Part shown: positions 55,529 through 64,000 of the stretch, in pieces
Layout of the letters: each line of letters opens with the position of its first letter
How positions within the stretch are numbered: the first letter of the stretch is position 1
Source of the DNA: Blastopirellula marina DSM 3645
GTDB lineage: Bacteria; Planctomycetota; Planctomycetia; Pirellulales; Pirellulaceae
Direction of reading: 5' to 3'
NCBI RefSeq assembly: GCF_000153105.1
Contig: NZ_CH672376.1
Span: 673,092-737,091 of the forward strand
DNA: 64,000 bases
The notes under the pieces: generated by a model
The model's database searches: none
What the model saw: only the letters and a program-made list of their open reading frames with translations
What the model was told of the DNA's origin: nothing
Position numbers and translations under genes: made by a program

Positions 55529-56491
55529 ATGTACGGCGTCTCTATTCGTCGACGATCGTCATCCAACCGGCTTGGATTTACCCTGGTCGAACTTTTGGTG
55601 GTGATCGCCATCATCGGTGTCTTGATCGCATTGCTCTTGCCGGCGGTGCAGCAGGCGCGAGAAGCGGCTCGTCGCATGCAGTGCGCAAACAATTTGAAGC
55701 AGGTCGGTCTTGGTCTGCACAATTTCCACGACACGTACAACCATATGCCTCCCGGCGGAAGCCGAGACGGGCATGGGGGATACACGTGGGGAACCTTCAT
55801 CCTGCCGTTTTCGGAGCAGGGGAACCTTTGGGATGCAATCGTAGAAGAGTCGGGCAACTATCCTCCTGATCCGACTGGTAAAAAGGGATCGATCTACTGC
55901 GGCTGCCATGAGTACAACGTTTGGACGACTCCCGGCCCGGAGCACAACGTCGTCGAAATCTACATGTGTCCTTCCGATGTCTTGCCGGAAGTGCGTGATT
56001 CGACCGACATGGGGTTTCAGTGCGGTAAGTCGAACTACGCCGGCAGCATGGGTTGGGGGCACAACTACGGCAACGGGTTCTTCAACCGATTCATCGCTTC
56101 GGTCACCAAATTTGCCGACGTCACCGACGGGCTTTCCAACACGATCGCGATCGGCGAAGTCGGAGCAGGGCGAAACGGTTCGGCTCCCTCGGCAGAGAAC
56201 CCGACCAATCCAGCTTGGGCAGGCAGCCCCAAGGGCGGATCGGGCACTTCCTTAACGCACTGGGGCCCGCTGCGAGAAGCGTGGCACGGAACGCCGATTA
56301 ACCTATCCAACGGCGGCGGTCCGCTGGGCGATCCGGATGCGTGGGATAAGGGCTTTGGAAGCTTGCATCCCGGCGGGGCGCAGTTCCTGTTTGCGGATGG
56401 TTCGGTTCATTTCCTCCCCGAAACGATTTCTCTGGGGACGTATGACAACCTGGGACAAATCAACGATGGCAATGTCGTCGGCGATTTATAG
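55529..56491 (+). CDS. DUF1559 prepilin-like protein
   Basis: 320 residues from ATG 55529, chosen for the GGAG 10 bp upstream and a short basic leader ([19 protein letters not shown]). The frame is open upstream to 55472 but that part lacks family features. Hallmarks: [35 protein letters not shown], then [32 protein letters not shown], and a C-terminal [25 protein letters not shown]. Insertions around [13 protein letters not shown] make it differ clearly from the copies at 38416 and 60134. It pairs with the lipoprotein gene 136 bp downstream on the same strand. Confidence 0.93.
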   Translation: MYGVSIRRRSSSNRLGFTLVELLVVIAIIGVLIALLLPAVQQAREAARRMQCANNLKQVGLGLHNFHDTYNHMPPGGSRDGHGGYTWGTFILPFSEQGNLWDAIVEESGNYPPDPTGKKGSIYCGCHEYNVWTTPGPEHNVVEIYMCPSDVLPEVRDSTDMGFQCGKSNYAGSMGWGHNYGNGFFNRFIASVTKFADVTDGLSNTIAIGEVGAGRNGSAPSAENPTNPAWAGSPKGGSGTSLTHWGPLREAWHGTPINLSNGGGPLGDPDAWDKGFGSLHPGGAQFLFADGSVHFLPETISLGTYDNLGQINDGNVVGDL

Positions 56492-56627
56492 CAGTCGACG
56501 TCATTAGGCGGCCGCAGGGGGATTGGATGCGAATCCCCTAGGTCCGGATCGAGAGCGGTTTCGGCAGTCAGCGACTATCGCCGCTGGAAAATAGTTCAAG
56601 CCACACGTTAAAAGCAGATGAATTGAT

Positions 56628-57017
56628 ATGAGAATTTCAAGTGCTGGATTATGGGGGATCATCGCTCTGACAACCTTGGTCGGTTGCGGCGTGAGTGGAA
56701 GCGTCACCGGGATCATCACCGCCAACGGAGAAACGGTTGACGGGGGCAATATTATCTTTCAGCCGATCGAGGCCGGCGCTAAGCCTGCGATTAGCGCCAT
56801 CGGCAGCGATGGAAATTATGATTTGAAGACAGCCGGGGATGAAGGCCTATCGCCGGGCGAATACCGCGTGATCTACACGCCGCCGAATCAGCGCGAAGAC
56901 GAAAGCGGACGGCCTGTCGGCAAGCTGGTCAAATGGCGGAAATTTAAAGCTCCGAGCGAAACGGTCAATGTCGAAGCGAAGGAGAATAACATTCCGATCG
57001 AATTGGTAAAGCAATAG
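56628..57017 (+). CDS. small lipoprotein, carboxypeptidase-regulatory-like
   Basis: 129 residues. The signal sequence with lipobox (IIALTTLVGCGVSGS) is followed by the repeat-like fold seen in DUF1559-associated lipoproteins (SVTGIITANGETVDGGNIIFQPIEAGAKPAISAIGSDGNYDLKT, LSPGEYRVIYTPP). It is the second gene of a DUF1559/lipoprotein pair, and a strong hairpin (57060-57093) ends the unit. Probably faces the periplasm. It is more distant from the lipoprotein at 37940 than a recent duplicate would be. Confidence 0.85.
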   Translation: MRISSAGLWGIIALTTLVGCGVSGSVTGIITANGETVDGGNIIFQPIEAGAKPAISAIGSDGNYDLKTAGDEGLSPGEYRVIYTPPNQREDESGRPVGKLVKWRKFKAPSETVNVEAKENNIPIELVKQ

Positions 57018-57059
57018 GCGAATTCGCTTCCGCGATTCGCGCCCCATCAAAAATTAACG

Positions 57060-57093
57060 CCGCCCGCTGTGCGATCCCATCGCAAGCGGGCGG
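57060..57093 (+). terminator. hairpin terminator between convergent genes
   Basis: CCGCCCGCT-G-TGCGAT, loop CCC, ATCGCA-AGCGGGCGG: 15 base pairs with one bulge, followed by TTGCGTTCTT. It lies 43 bp after the lipoprotein stop and before the 3' end of the opposite FecR/LamG gene, so it may stop transcripts from both sides. Confidence 0.7.
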
Positions 57094-57151
57094 TTGCGTT
57101 CTTGCCGCGAGTTACGAAGGATGCGGCTTCAATATTTTGCTTGAGGAGAAC

Positions 57152-58825
57152 TCACTTAACGGCCATCGCCGATTGCGGCACGTTCTCATAAAGTCGCGTT
57201 AGTTCTGCTAGGGACAGCGCCCGATCGAAGATCGCCAACTCGTCGATTCTGCCATGCCAATAGCCGGGGTTTTGCGGATCGGGTTGCGTGCAATCGGGGG
57301 AAAGTTTGGCGCCGATTCCGAGCGATTGGGGGCCATCGGTCGCCAGGCCGACGCATTCGGTCGCGGCGATCTCTTGGCCGTTGCGATAGAGTCGCAATTG
57401 CTGGCCATCGGCGACAAATGCGACGTGTTGCCATTGTCCTAGCGGCAATGGTTCCTGCTCGCGAAGTTTGACGACGTTTTTGTCGCGGTCGCGTACTTGG
57501 ACTTCCAGTCCGCCGGCGAACTCATGTAGGCCAAAGTGGAATTGTCCACCCAGACCTGATGGACGATCTTGCTCGTCAAATTCGATGGCCCATTGTTTGG
57601 CGATCGCCGCCCAGTGGGGCCGACTTTCGGCTTTGACCCACGCGCAGACCGTGATCGCTCCGTTCGTCACCGGCTGATAGTTGGGGACTTTGGCGTAGGC
57701 GCCGGTCCCTGGTCCGCCGAGATAGAGCGAGCTTCCGATGCGCCCCGGTTTGAAGGGAGCTTGCTCCATCCGGTCCTTCAACAAGATTCCCGCAGCGTTA
57801 CGGCTCCCTTGATCGGTGAGAGAAACGCCATCTAAGGTTGGCGCCATTTGGAAAAACATCGCCGGCTTCAGCTCACTCATCAGTTTCTCATAGCCGATAT
57901 CCTGACGAGGCGTTTCATTCAAGCGTCGCAAAAAACGATCAAGATCGATATCGATCCCTTCGGGAATCCCGCTGGTTTGGCGGACGCGGGTCGCCTGATT
58001 GGAGATCAGTTGAAGTCGCTCCATGCCTTCGTAAGCGAGCTTCGGCGTGACTTTCACTTCTCCGCTAAAGACGTGCACTTCGCTCGCTCGATCGGGAGTG
58101 ACCTCGACAGCGAATTCCGTTCCGAAATCGGTCAGTTCGATCGAAGGAGTCTCGACCGAAAAACCTTCTCCTGCTGGAGAGACGATGGCCGATAGGCGGC
58201 CGCGATGCATGACCATTTTCATGTCGCTGATGATCTCAAAATCCGCCGGCGATTCGACCACGACTTCGACGTCGTTCGCGAACGTGATTTCAGCGAATCC
58301 TGCGGAGAGCTGATATCGACCGCTTCGCAGCGGATCTCCTTGATGGAGATTCAACAGCAAGTCCGGGACCGATAGTTGCGCTCCACGACCTTTGGAGAGC
58401 GAACCAAAGACTATTCTTTCACTCCAGGGAATGCTGGTTGAAAGCGGGGCTGTCGTCGTGAGTTGCGGCTGGGGGGGAGATTTTCTGGAGACGGAAGCCT
58501 GATAGACGCTCCAGACAAAAGTTGCGAGAAACAGCACGGTCGCGGCCAAGGCGCAAAGCTGCCAGCGTTGGACCGACGATTTGGATTTCCCCGGATTGCT
58601 GGTGGGGGTGGCCGCCGAAGTCGCCGACTCGAAGGGAGTCTCCGACAAGACTCCATGCTCCCAGGCGAGCATCGAATGAACTTGGCAATGCTCGACGTAG
58701 TAGCGCTGCGCCACGCGATCGCCTCGTAAGAGATCGGCGAGACGACGCCGATCATCGTCGGAGAGGCTGTCGTCAAGCTGCGAATTGATTAACTCGCCCA
58801 GCTCTTTTCTCGTTTCTGGAGTCAT
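57152..58825 (-). CDS. FecR/LamG membrane protein (anti-sigma candidate)
   Basis: 557 residues. Short cytoplasmic part (LGELINSQLDDSLSDDDRRRLADLLRGDRVAQRYYVEHCQVHSML), one membrane helix near 88-108 (LCALAATVLFLATFVWSVYQA), FecR domain (YQLSAGFAEITFANDVEVVVESPADFEII, MVMHRGRLSAIVSPAGEGFSVETPSIELTDFGTEFAVEV, VHVFSGEVKV), then a laminin-G-like domain (GAITVCAWVKAESRPHWAAIAKQWA, LPLGQWQHVAFVADGQQLRLYRNGQEI, WHGRIDELAIFDRALSLAELTRLYE). The ATG overlaps the sigma factor stop by 4 bp. It probably senses an extracellular glycan or wall signal and controls the sigma factor. Its domain order matches the protein at 44049, but the C-terminal lectin type differs. Confidence 0.9.
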   Translation of the reverse strand: MTPETRKELGELINSQLDDSLSDDDRRRLADLLRGDRVAQRYYVEHCQVHSMLAWEHGVLSETPFESATSAATPTSNPGKSKSSVQRWQLCALAATVLFLATFVWSVYQASVSRKSPPQPQLTTTAPLSTSIPWSERIVFGSLSKGRGAQLSVPDLLLNLHQGDPLRSGRYQLSAGFAEITFANDVEVVVESPADFEIISDMKMVMHRGRLSAIVSPAGEGFSVETPSIELTDFGTEFAVEVTPDRASEVHVFSGEVKVTPKLAYEGMERLQLISNQATRVRQTSGIPEGIDIDLDRFLRRLNETPRQDIGYEKLMSELKPAMFFQMAPTLDGVSLTDQGSRNAAGILLKDRMEQAPFKPGRIGSSLYLGGPGTGAYAKVPNYQPVTNGAITVCAWVKAESRPHWAAIAKQWAIEFDEQDRPSGLGGQFHFGLHEFAGGLEVQVRDRDKNVVKLREQEPLPLGQWQHVAFVADGQQLRLYRNGQEIAATECVGLATDGPQSLGIGAKLSPDCTQPDPQNPGYWHGRIDELAIFDRALSLAELTRLYENVPQSAMAVK

Positions 58826-59340
58826 GAATGCGTCATCTCGGTTTGGCCTTTGTTAACGCAGCGGAGCAGGTTCTCCCGGGCGCGAAACAAGGTTTGTTTT
58901 ACGGCGTTGACAGTTCTCTCGGTTTCGTGAGCGATCGATTCCAAGGTCGCGCCGCGACGGTACCGGCGTTCGATGGCGCTGCGCTGCCGCTCATTGAGTT
59001 TTTGAATGCATTCGCGCAATAGTCGCTGCCGCGCGACGAACGTCTGGTCATTATCGTGAGCGACTTGAGCCAGATCGCTCAGCATGTCATCGTCAAAGAT
59101 CAGTTTTTCACGATGCTTTCGTTTACGGTGCGCCAACACCTGAAAGTAGGCGATTCGAAACGACCAGGCGACAAAATTGGTCCCGATTTCAAAATCGGCG
59201 GCACTGCGCCACAAGACGATGTTCGTTTGCTGCAAGACGTCATCCGCTTCGTTGCGGTCGAAGACCAGCGACAATACGTAGGCGTAAAGCCGGCTCTGAT
59301 GGGAAGTCAGAAGCTGGATGAATTCCCCGGCGTCATTCAT
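58822..59340 (-). CDS. ECF-type RNA polymerase sigma factor
   Basis: 172 residues from ATG 59340 (MNDAGEFIQLLTSHQSRLYAYVLSLVFDRNEADDVLQQTNIVLWRS), with region 2 complete (FVAWSFRIAYFQVLAHRKRKHREKL) and region 4 (LRECIQKLNERQRSAIERRYRRGATLESIAHETERTVNAVKQTLFRARENLLRCV). The longer frame to 59388 adds residues unlike the family. Same Rhodopirellula-type ECF group as the one at 45761, about 30% alike by eye. It overlaps the FecR/LamG gene by 4 bp. Confidence 0.92.
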   Translation of the reverse strand: MNDAGEFIQLLTSHQSRLYAYVLSLVFDRNEADDVLQQTNIVLWRSAADFEIGTNFVAWSFRIAYFQVLAHRKRKHREKLIFDDDMLSDLAQVAHDNDQTFVARQRLLRECIQKLNERQRSAIERRYRRGATLESIAHETERTVNAVKQTLFRARENLLRCVNKGQTEMTHS

Positions 59341-59467
59341 TAGGAATTCCTTCGGAAAAATAACGTGTCGCTTCCACGAGAAATCCAAATGGTCCAGAAG
59401 CGTATCGTCTATTTGAGCATGCGCCGACAGCTTTTCGAGCCGCGGATCGGCACTGGACTTAGCAACG

Positions 59468-59902
59468 TCAGTTGCTGGTCAAGTCAAAGTTGACGGTCGT
59501 GCTTCCCGGCTCGGCGGTCAAGCGCAGCTCGGAGTTTTTGCCGTGATACTTTTTGGGGAAACTTAAATCACCAGGTTTGATTTCTGACATCAAGCCATCG
59601 GCCTTTAGGTGGTCGGCCCGGCCTTGGATTTCGACCCGATAATTGCCTGGTGCGAGCCAATCGTTATTGAGCGACATTTGGGCCTCGTAGCGACCATTTT
59701 CGTCGGTAATCGCGGTGCCGCCGGGACCTCGATCCAGGGAGACGAAGGTTAGTACGCTCTTTGGCGCGGGGTTTCCGTCAAAAGTCACGACGCCAGATAC
59801 ATGCGAGTTGTCGCCGCTACTGCAGCCTGCGAGCGTCACGCAGGCGATTGACGCCAGCAAGAGCACGGCGGCCCGACTACCTATCACTCGATTACATTCC
59901 AT
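59468..59902 (-). CDS. small lipoprotein, carboxypeptidase-regulatory-like
   Basis: 144 residues. Signal and lipobox (AVLLLASIACVTLAGCSSGDN), then HVSGVVTFDGNPAPKSVLTFVSLDRGPGGTAITDENGRYEAQMSLNNDWLAPGNYRVEIQG, the usual beta-sandwich of DUF1559-linked lipoproteins. It follows the DUF1559 gene at 60134-61177 on the same strand with a 231-bp gap, so co-transcription is possible but a hairpin at 60098-60119 lies between. Confidence 0.82.
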   Translation of the reverse strand: MECNRVIGSRAAVLLLASIACVTLAGCSSGDNSHVSGVVTFDGNPAPKSVLTFVSLDRGPGGTAITDENGRYEAQMSLNNDWLAPGNYRVEIQGRADHLKADGLMSEIKPGDLSFPKKYHGKNSELRLTAEPGSTTVNFDLTSN

Positions 59903-60097
59903 TTTGAATCATCCAATTGCTGCGAAAAGAGCAGATATGTTCTCAAAGACAAATCGACCAACCGTAGAATACGAAAGAGGGCCGTGCGACTTGCAATTTG
60001 TCATCCACTCGGCGTGCGTCTAATCGTACATTGCGACAGCTCATCCCAGAAGCTCTCCCCGCGATGCTGACAGCGGAGAGAGCCTTGGCAAGATCAA

Positions 60098-60119
60098 CCC
60101 AGCCGTATTTGCGGCTGGG
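60098..60119 (-). terminator. hairpin after DUF1559 gene
   Basis: CCCAGCCG, a six-base loop, CGGCTGGG, 15 bp after the stop codon of the DUF1559 gene. Only a weak T-run follows on the minus strand, so termination may be partial. Confidence 0.5.
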
Positions 60120-60133
60120 CTTGAACGAACAGC

Positions 60134-61177
60134 TTATTCTTCATTGATGACAAAGCCATCATTTCGCACGCACAATCGCTGATAGGTCCCGGAATTGTTA
60201 TCCACGGGATTGCCATTGCCGCTGCTCCAAATCGTATCGGAGATCAAGCGAACCGAACCGTCGCACATCGCGAAGTTGACGCCGCCGGGATGATAGCTGG
60301 AGGTTCCGCACATCGCGGCCCAGTAACCGTTCGGAACTCGGTTCGGCGCGTATTCGGGTTGAAAACTGCACTGTCGTCCTTGCGTGTTCCCCTGGATTTT
60401 CTGAATGACCATGATCGACCCGCCGGCAGTCTTCGCTTTCTCGTCGTAGCGGCGCTCGCCGAAGAGAATCGTGTTGGAAGTGCCGTCGGTGATTTTGCTC
60501 ATGTTCAGTTTCTTAAAGCCGACAATCGCTCCGGTGGGTTCGAAGGTATTGGTTTCAAGCGGATGGTTGATGTCATCGTCCAGATAGCCAGGTCCGTAGT
60601 TCGCCACGTAATTCGCTTTGGCGGCGATCACGTCTTCATGTTCCCAAAGGCAATACCATTCCTTGTAGGTTCCATAGGTGTCTTGCCAGCCGCCGGTCGC
60701 ACAAACTTCGGGAGTCAGCGTCGGGCCGACGTCGCTCGGGCAGGTGTAGCCGTCGATCGAAGTCGCAAGCAGCTTTTTGTAGGCGGCCTGATCGGCTGCG
60801 TCGTTATAGCTGTCTCTGGCGCTCTTTTTCGACACGCCGAGCAAATCGTGCAACGGTTGCTGCTCGATGAACGGCAAGAGCAACGCTCCCCAGCACCAAG
60901 GGCTATCGACGTTGTAGTCCCCCTTGATGTATTGAACCAATTCAGGAAACCCGCCGAACGTGTCGTGATGGTTGTGTGACGCCAGCGCGATCTGCTTCAA
61001 ATTGCTCGTGCATTCCATCCGCCGCGCCGCTTCTCGCGCTTGCTGGACCGCAGGCAACAGCAGTGCGATCAAGACGCCGATGATCGCAATCACGACCAAC
61101 AGTTCGACGAGGGTGAAACCGGGGCGCCGCTTCAGCGCGGCGCGATTCGAAATTGGATTTTGTTCTGATAGTTGCAT
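60134..61177 (-). CDS. DUF1559 prepilin-like protein
   Basis: 347 residues from ATG 61177 ([29 protein letters not shown]); the frame is open to 61501 but the extra 108 residues have no family likeness. Prepilin cleavage site before FTLVELL, then [37 protein letters not shown]. Middle segments (LLLPFIEQQPLHDLLGVSKKSARDSYNDAADQ, GYTCPSDVGPTL) and the end ([42 protein letters not shown]) are standard. Longest of the three DUF1559 proteins in the window. Confidence 0.93.
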   Translation of the reverse strand: MQLSEQNPISNRAALKRRPGFTLVELLVVIAIIGVLIALLLPAVQQAREAARRMECTSNLKQIALASHNHHDTFGGFPELVQYIKGDYNVDSPWCWGALLLPFIEQQPLHDLLGVSKKSARDSYNDAADQAAYKKLLATSIDGYTCPSDVGPTLTPEVCATGGWQDTYGTYKEWYCLWEHEDVIAAKANYVANYGPGYLDDDINHPLETNTFEPTGAIVGFKKLNMSKITDGTSNTILFGERRYDEKAKTAGGSIMVIQKIQGNTQGRQCSFQPEYAPNRVPNGYWAAMCGTSSYHPGGVNFAMCDGSVRLISDTIWSSGNGNPVDNNSGTYQRLCVRNDGFVINEE

Positions 61178-61587
61178 GGTTGGGGCTTTCACTGAATGGG
61201 GGCTACCGCGACGGTTGAACCAGCGTGGAAAAGGAAAAAATGAAGTATGTGGATATAGCCGGCGTTCAGTTAGGGTTACGGGGTTGACCCAGAAAAACTC
61301 GAAAAAGAAAAGTTCATCGCCGAAAAGGCGATCCGCTGCAGGAGGGCAGGGAAACTCGCAGAATGTGATGAGAGAGAAGGCAACGCCGTGCAGACAGACA
61401 TTACGAACTCCTAGACGTGGTTTACGGGGTTCGCAAGGGAAAATTTTCGCCGTGAGATTGCGATTCTTTGGCAGATCGGTCGATCGATAGAGACTCCCCA
61501 AGGTCAGGGAGAAGACCCTTCAACGTGGAAGCGGGAGCCCGCGAGAAGCGCTGCCGGAAAGCGATTCGCGATAGTTGGACGACTCGT
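61178..61587. other. intergenic, nothing recognised
   Basis: About 410 bp upstream of the DUF1559 gene and downstream of the 3' end of the gene at 61588. It must hold the DUF1559 promoter. The open frame over 61178-61501 is an N-terminal extension I reject. Confidence 0.5.
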
Positions 61588-62676
61588 TCAGAGCGAATCT
61601 TCCTCGCTGCTGGCGGCGACATAGAGATTTTTGGACATCTCAAACAACTGGTGATAGGCGTCTTCATCGCCGGGCTTGGGGGGAGCGAACTCGACGCCGT
61701 GTCGAACCATATAGGCCAAGAGCGTCGCCAAGTTTTTGCCGTCGACATTGGGATTGTAGGTCCCCATATTTAACGCTCCGTCCGCTTCGCCCACGTTCTT
61801 CAGTCGCTGGATGGCCAGCATCATGCTTTGCAGATGCATCTCTGAGGCGCGATACAGCCGAAATTTGTCGATTCCGGCTTTGGCCATCGCCGTGCGGTCG
61901 TAGGTTTTGAGGAACTGGCCAGCCAGATTCAACGAGGCTTTTTCGAGCGCTTCGATCGAGCGGTTGTCGATTTCTGTGCGCGTCGAAGCGTTCTGCTGAA
62001 TATCGATGAGCAACGCTTGGATCTCTTCGCGTGAACTCTGGAACTTGTCATCACGCAAAAGGTAGGGCCACCAATCAAACGAATTCAATCGCCCCGTATC
62101 GGCGGCGAAGACGCCGGTCTCTCCGCGGACGTTGGTAAACCGCAAGCGTATCTTGGATTTCATTTCTAAAGGCAAATCGAATTGCGCGATGAGATTCTCA
62201 ATTTCCGGATCATCCCCTTGAAGGTATTGAAACGAGAGGACCGTCGATCGCAGCGCCTCTTTCAGCGTGTTGAGTGAGCGCCCGTTCGACATGCCTTCGC
62301 CGGTGAGTTCGGGGTGATCCACAATACGCCGCAGCGCTTTCTCTTTTCGTTTGTCTGCTTCGTCCAGGTGATTTTTCAACACGTGAGCATCACGTTCGGC
62401 GCGACGTTGGAAGTAGATCTCCACCGTTTTCAGCGCGTTGTCGAGTTCTTTGGAGTACGCTTCGGCGGCGATCGAACGGGCAATCTGATAATCGACCGAA
62501 GCGGCCGCTTGTGCTCGAATCATGTCGGACTGGGCGTAGATCAAAGCGGCCGACGCGTACGGAGCGCGCTCATAGATATAGAAATCTTGCCCACGGCAAA
62601 GGGTGGGAATCGCGACAAGACTTATCGCGCAGAGAATGGTCAGGCCGATTGAGCGAACGGAATCAGGCGTGATCAT
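61588..62676 (-). CDS. exported hypothetical protein, 362 aa
   Basis: Signal peptide (SIGLTILCAISLVAIPTLCRGQ) then an Ala-rich helical region (ASAALIYAQSDMIRAQAAASVDYQIARSIAAEAYSKELDNALKTVEIYFQRRAERDAHVLKNHLDEADKRKEKALRRI). The second half looks like a mixed domain (LPLEMKSKIRLRFTNVRGETGVFAADTGRLNSFDWWPYLL) followed by helices to the end. No family recognised. The ATG overlaps the stop of the FHA/trypsin-like gene by 4 bp, so the two are co-expressed. Probably a periplasmic partner of that membrane protein. Confidence 0.7.
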   Translation of the reverse strand: MITPDSVRSIGLTILCAISLVAIPTLCRGQDFYIYERAPYASAALIYAQSDMIRAQAAASVDYQIARSIAAEAYSKELDNALKTVEIYFQRRAERDAHVLKNHLDEADKRKEKALRRIVDHPELTGEGMSNGRSLNTLKEALRSTVLSFQYLQGDDPEIENLIAQFDLPLEMKSKIRLRFTNVRGETGVFAADTGRLNSFDWWPYLLRDDKFQSSREEIQALLIDIQQNASTRTEIDNRSIEALEKASLNLAGQFLKTYDRTAMAKAGIDKFRLYRASEMHLQSMMLAIQRLKNVGEADGALNMGTYNPNVDGKNLATLLAYMVRHGVEFAPPKPGDEDAYHQLFEMSKNLYVAASSEEDSL

Positions 62677-64000
62677 TGGGCGTTCCCTGTCAAAGGTGCG
62701 GTGGAGGCGCGAAAATAGGGTTGAAAGAAATCGGAGAGATCCGCAACCACCGTCGCGTCAAATTGCTTCCCGGTTGGCGGCGAATTTAGCTCGCGCTCTG
62801 GCGTAACCCGCGAATAAATCGCAATCAGACGTTGCTCGGCGTCAAGAATAGCAGCGCCCGTAAAGCTTAGGCCCAAGTGATCCGCCGGCTCGATCTGCGA
62901 GAACTGAGCGACCAGCAGACGCGGGTTTTTGGGGTCGCCGATCATTCCGGTCGATTGGCGGACGCGCCCTTTGTCGGCTCGATACTTGGCAGGCGATTGC
63001 AACTCGCAGTAGGGAGCAACGCGATCAAAGGCGAAGCTCCATACGGAGACGCCGGTTTGCGGCGGCAGTTTGGCGGCCGGTGCGATCGGCAACCACGCGG
63101 GCAAATCGGCGTCGACCTCGATGACGGCGACATCAAAATGATGCGGCAGCTCGGCGATGGTCATGTAGTGCTGATAAGCGTCGCGAAGTTGCGACTGGAC
63201 GTCTTGCTCGGCGCCGGTTTGTTTGACTTTCTCGATCAGCTCTTTGAATTTTCGCTCGGCTTCGTCCCCCTCACTAATCCGTTTCAGATAGGTGGGATGC
63301 GCGACAAACTTTTTGATGTTCGGCGTTGTCGCTCCCTGCAGAACGACGTTCGGAAAACGCTGTTGGGCAAGGTTGGCGATCGCTTTGCATGTCGCTGAAG
63401 TCAGCAAATGCCGGGGACCGATCGCAATCGCCGAGCCAATTCGGTAATGTTCTTTCCGCTCGGGATCGGCGAGGATTAACGCATACAGCGCGTCGGTCGC
63501 CGCCGCTTTTTTCTCGGGAATCGAAACCAGGGTCGGTTCCACAGGATTTTGAAGCATCGCTGAGTGCGTCGCGTCGGCAGCGGGGAGCGAACCGAGCTCG
63601 TCTGCCGAATTCTTGTTCCAGATCAACAGCATCACGACCAATAGCAGAGCGACCGATCCTCCCGCCGCCAGACCAAGCAGTAAGTTGCGGCGGCCGGCAT
63701 CTGCAGTCGTAGGCGTCGCCGTTTCCAGCGGCGGCAAATTCAAGGAGACGCCGGCGATGGTCTTGTCGGAAGAGAGCAGCAGGTTGGCTATGGTCGTTTC
63801 ATAGTCGCCTAAAACGACCGAATCGCTCGCGGCGACGACCGCCTGCTGGATCCGATTTCGCTCTGAACCAAGAAACGTGCCGTTGCTCGATTGGAGGTCC
63901 CGCAGGGTGAGTTGTCCCTCGTCAATCAGTAGGATCGCATGCCTGGACGACACGCTGGGATGGTGGATGACAACATCGTTAGCGGCGGCTCGGCCGATCG
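62673..64000 (-). CDS. FHA-domain membrane protein with trypsin-like domain (5' end outside window)
   Basis: About 442 residues are visible. The N-terminal FHA domain lacks its start but shows IGRAAANDVVIHHPSVSSRHAILLIDEGQLTLRDLQSSNGTFLG, the phosphothreonine-binding signature. One membrane helix follows (LLLGLAAGGSVALLLVVMLLIW). The rest is a trypsin-like serine-protease fold: YRIGSAIAIGPRHLLTSATCKAIANLAQ (His expected in TxxHC is absent, TSATCKA), HHFDVAVIEVDADLPAW (Asp region), and DHLGLSFTGAAILDAEQRLIAIYSRV, where Ser is not in the usual GDSGGP. A degenerate protease is thus likely. The frame stays open to the window edge at 64000. Confidence 0.8.
   Translation of the reverse strand, partial: IGRAAANDVVIHHPSVSSRHAILLIDEGQLTLRDLQSSNGTFLGSERNRIQQAVVAASDSVVLGDYETTIANLLLSSDKTIAGVSLNLPPLETATPTTADAGRRNLLLGLAAGGSVALLLVVMLLIWNKNSADELGSLPAADATHSAMLQNPVEPTLVSIPEKKAAATDALYALILADPERKEHYRIGSAIAIGPRHLLTSATCKAIANLAQQRFPNVVLQGATTPNIKKFVAHPTYLKRISEGDEAERKFKELIEKVKQTGAEQDVQSQLRDAYQHYMTIAELPHHFDVAVIEVDADLPAWLPIAPAAKLPPQTGVSVWSFAFDRVAPYCELQSPAKYRADKGRVRQSTGMIGDPKNPRLLVAQFSQIEPADHLGLSFTGAAILDAEQRLIAIYSRVTPERELNSPPTGKQFDATVVADLSDFFQPYFRASTAPLTGNAQ

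Noticed and set aside
60134-61501. 455-aa version of the third DUF1559 protein
   Set aside because: The first 108 residues are unlike the family and the prepilin leader at 61177 fits the other members.

Overview
The window reads as a chromosome segment of a planctomycete, most likely of the Pirellulales (Blastopirellula/Rhodopirellula-like). The right half carries families typical of that group: DUF1559 prepilin-like proteins (three), small lipoproteins with a carboxypeptidase-regulatory-like fold, DUF1501 and DUF1549/DUF1553 (PSD1) proteins with CXXCH haem motifs, a CxPxR sulfatase, PQQ-like beta-propellers, and ECF sigma factors translationally coupled to FecR/LamG membrane proteins. The assignment rests on gene content only; no rRNA is present.

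Bases 1-27,480 look like a genomic island. At its right edge is the tmRNA gene ssrA (27,486-27,851, minus), a well-known integration target. A tyrosine-recombinase-like integrase (25,528-27,312) starts 174 bp from the ssrA 3' end. The far left is an IS graveyard. A broken IS3 lies at 1-613. An apparently intact ISAs1 element (1,862-3,124) with a 10-bp target duplication splits a repeat-protein gene. A second IS3 (4,386-5,671), whose catalytic Glu has become Lys, splits a HIT-PLD-helicase gene. An IS256 (6,541-7,881) has itself been invaded by an IS3 remnant.

Between 8.3 and 20.8 kb are two convergently oriented, tightly coupled two-gene operons that resemble defence modules. One is a dynamin-like GTPase plus SNF2/HepA-type helicase (13,451 to 8,305, minus). 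The other is an M48-like metallopeptidase plus a 1,848-aa protein combining a degenerate kinase lobe, DUF4011-type region, SF1 helicase, Vsr-like nuclease and WGR domain (14,019-20,794, plus). They are followed by a degraded integron: the C-terminal end of an integron integrase, a GTTAGGC crossover motif, and three small-gene cassettes with attC-like sites (21.1-23.7 kb). The integrase remnant points the same way as the cassettes. A hypothetical gene and the island integrase close the region.

From 28 kb on, genes look chromosomal: an MBL-fold exonuclease; a four-gene heavy-metal RND efflux operon (29.9-35.8 kb); a sulfatase; a block of lipoprotein, DUF1559, DUF1501, PSD1, FecR-type protein and ECF sigma factor (37.9-46.3 kb); a PQQ-like propeller protein; a minus-strand oxidative-stress-like cluster (PNPOx-like, alpha/beta hydrolase, SnoaL/DUF1348, RclC/DUF417, AhpD-like; 48.7-52.4 kb) facing a divergent sigma-54 activator; an AraC regulator; two more DUF1559/lipoprotein pairs flanking an ECF/FecR-LamG pair; and at the right edge an FHA plus trypsin-like protein that runs off the window.

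No CRISPR array or tRNA gene was seen.
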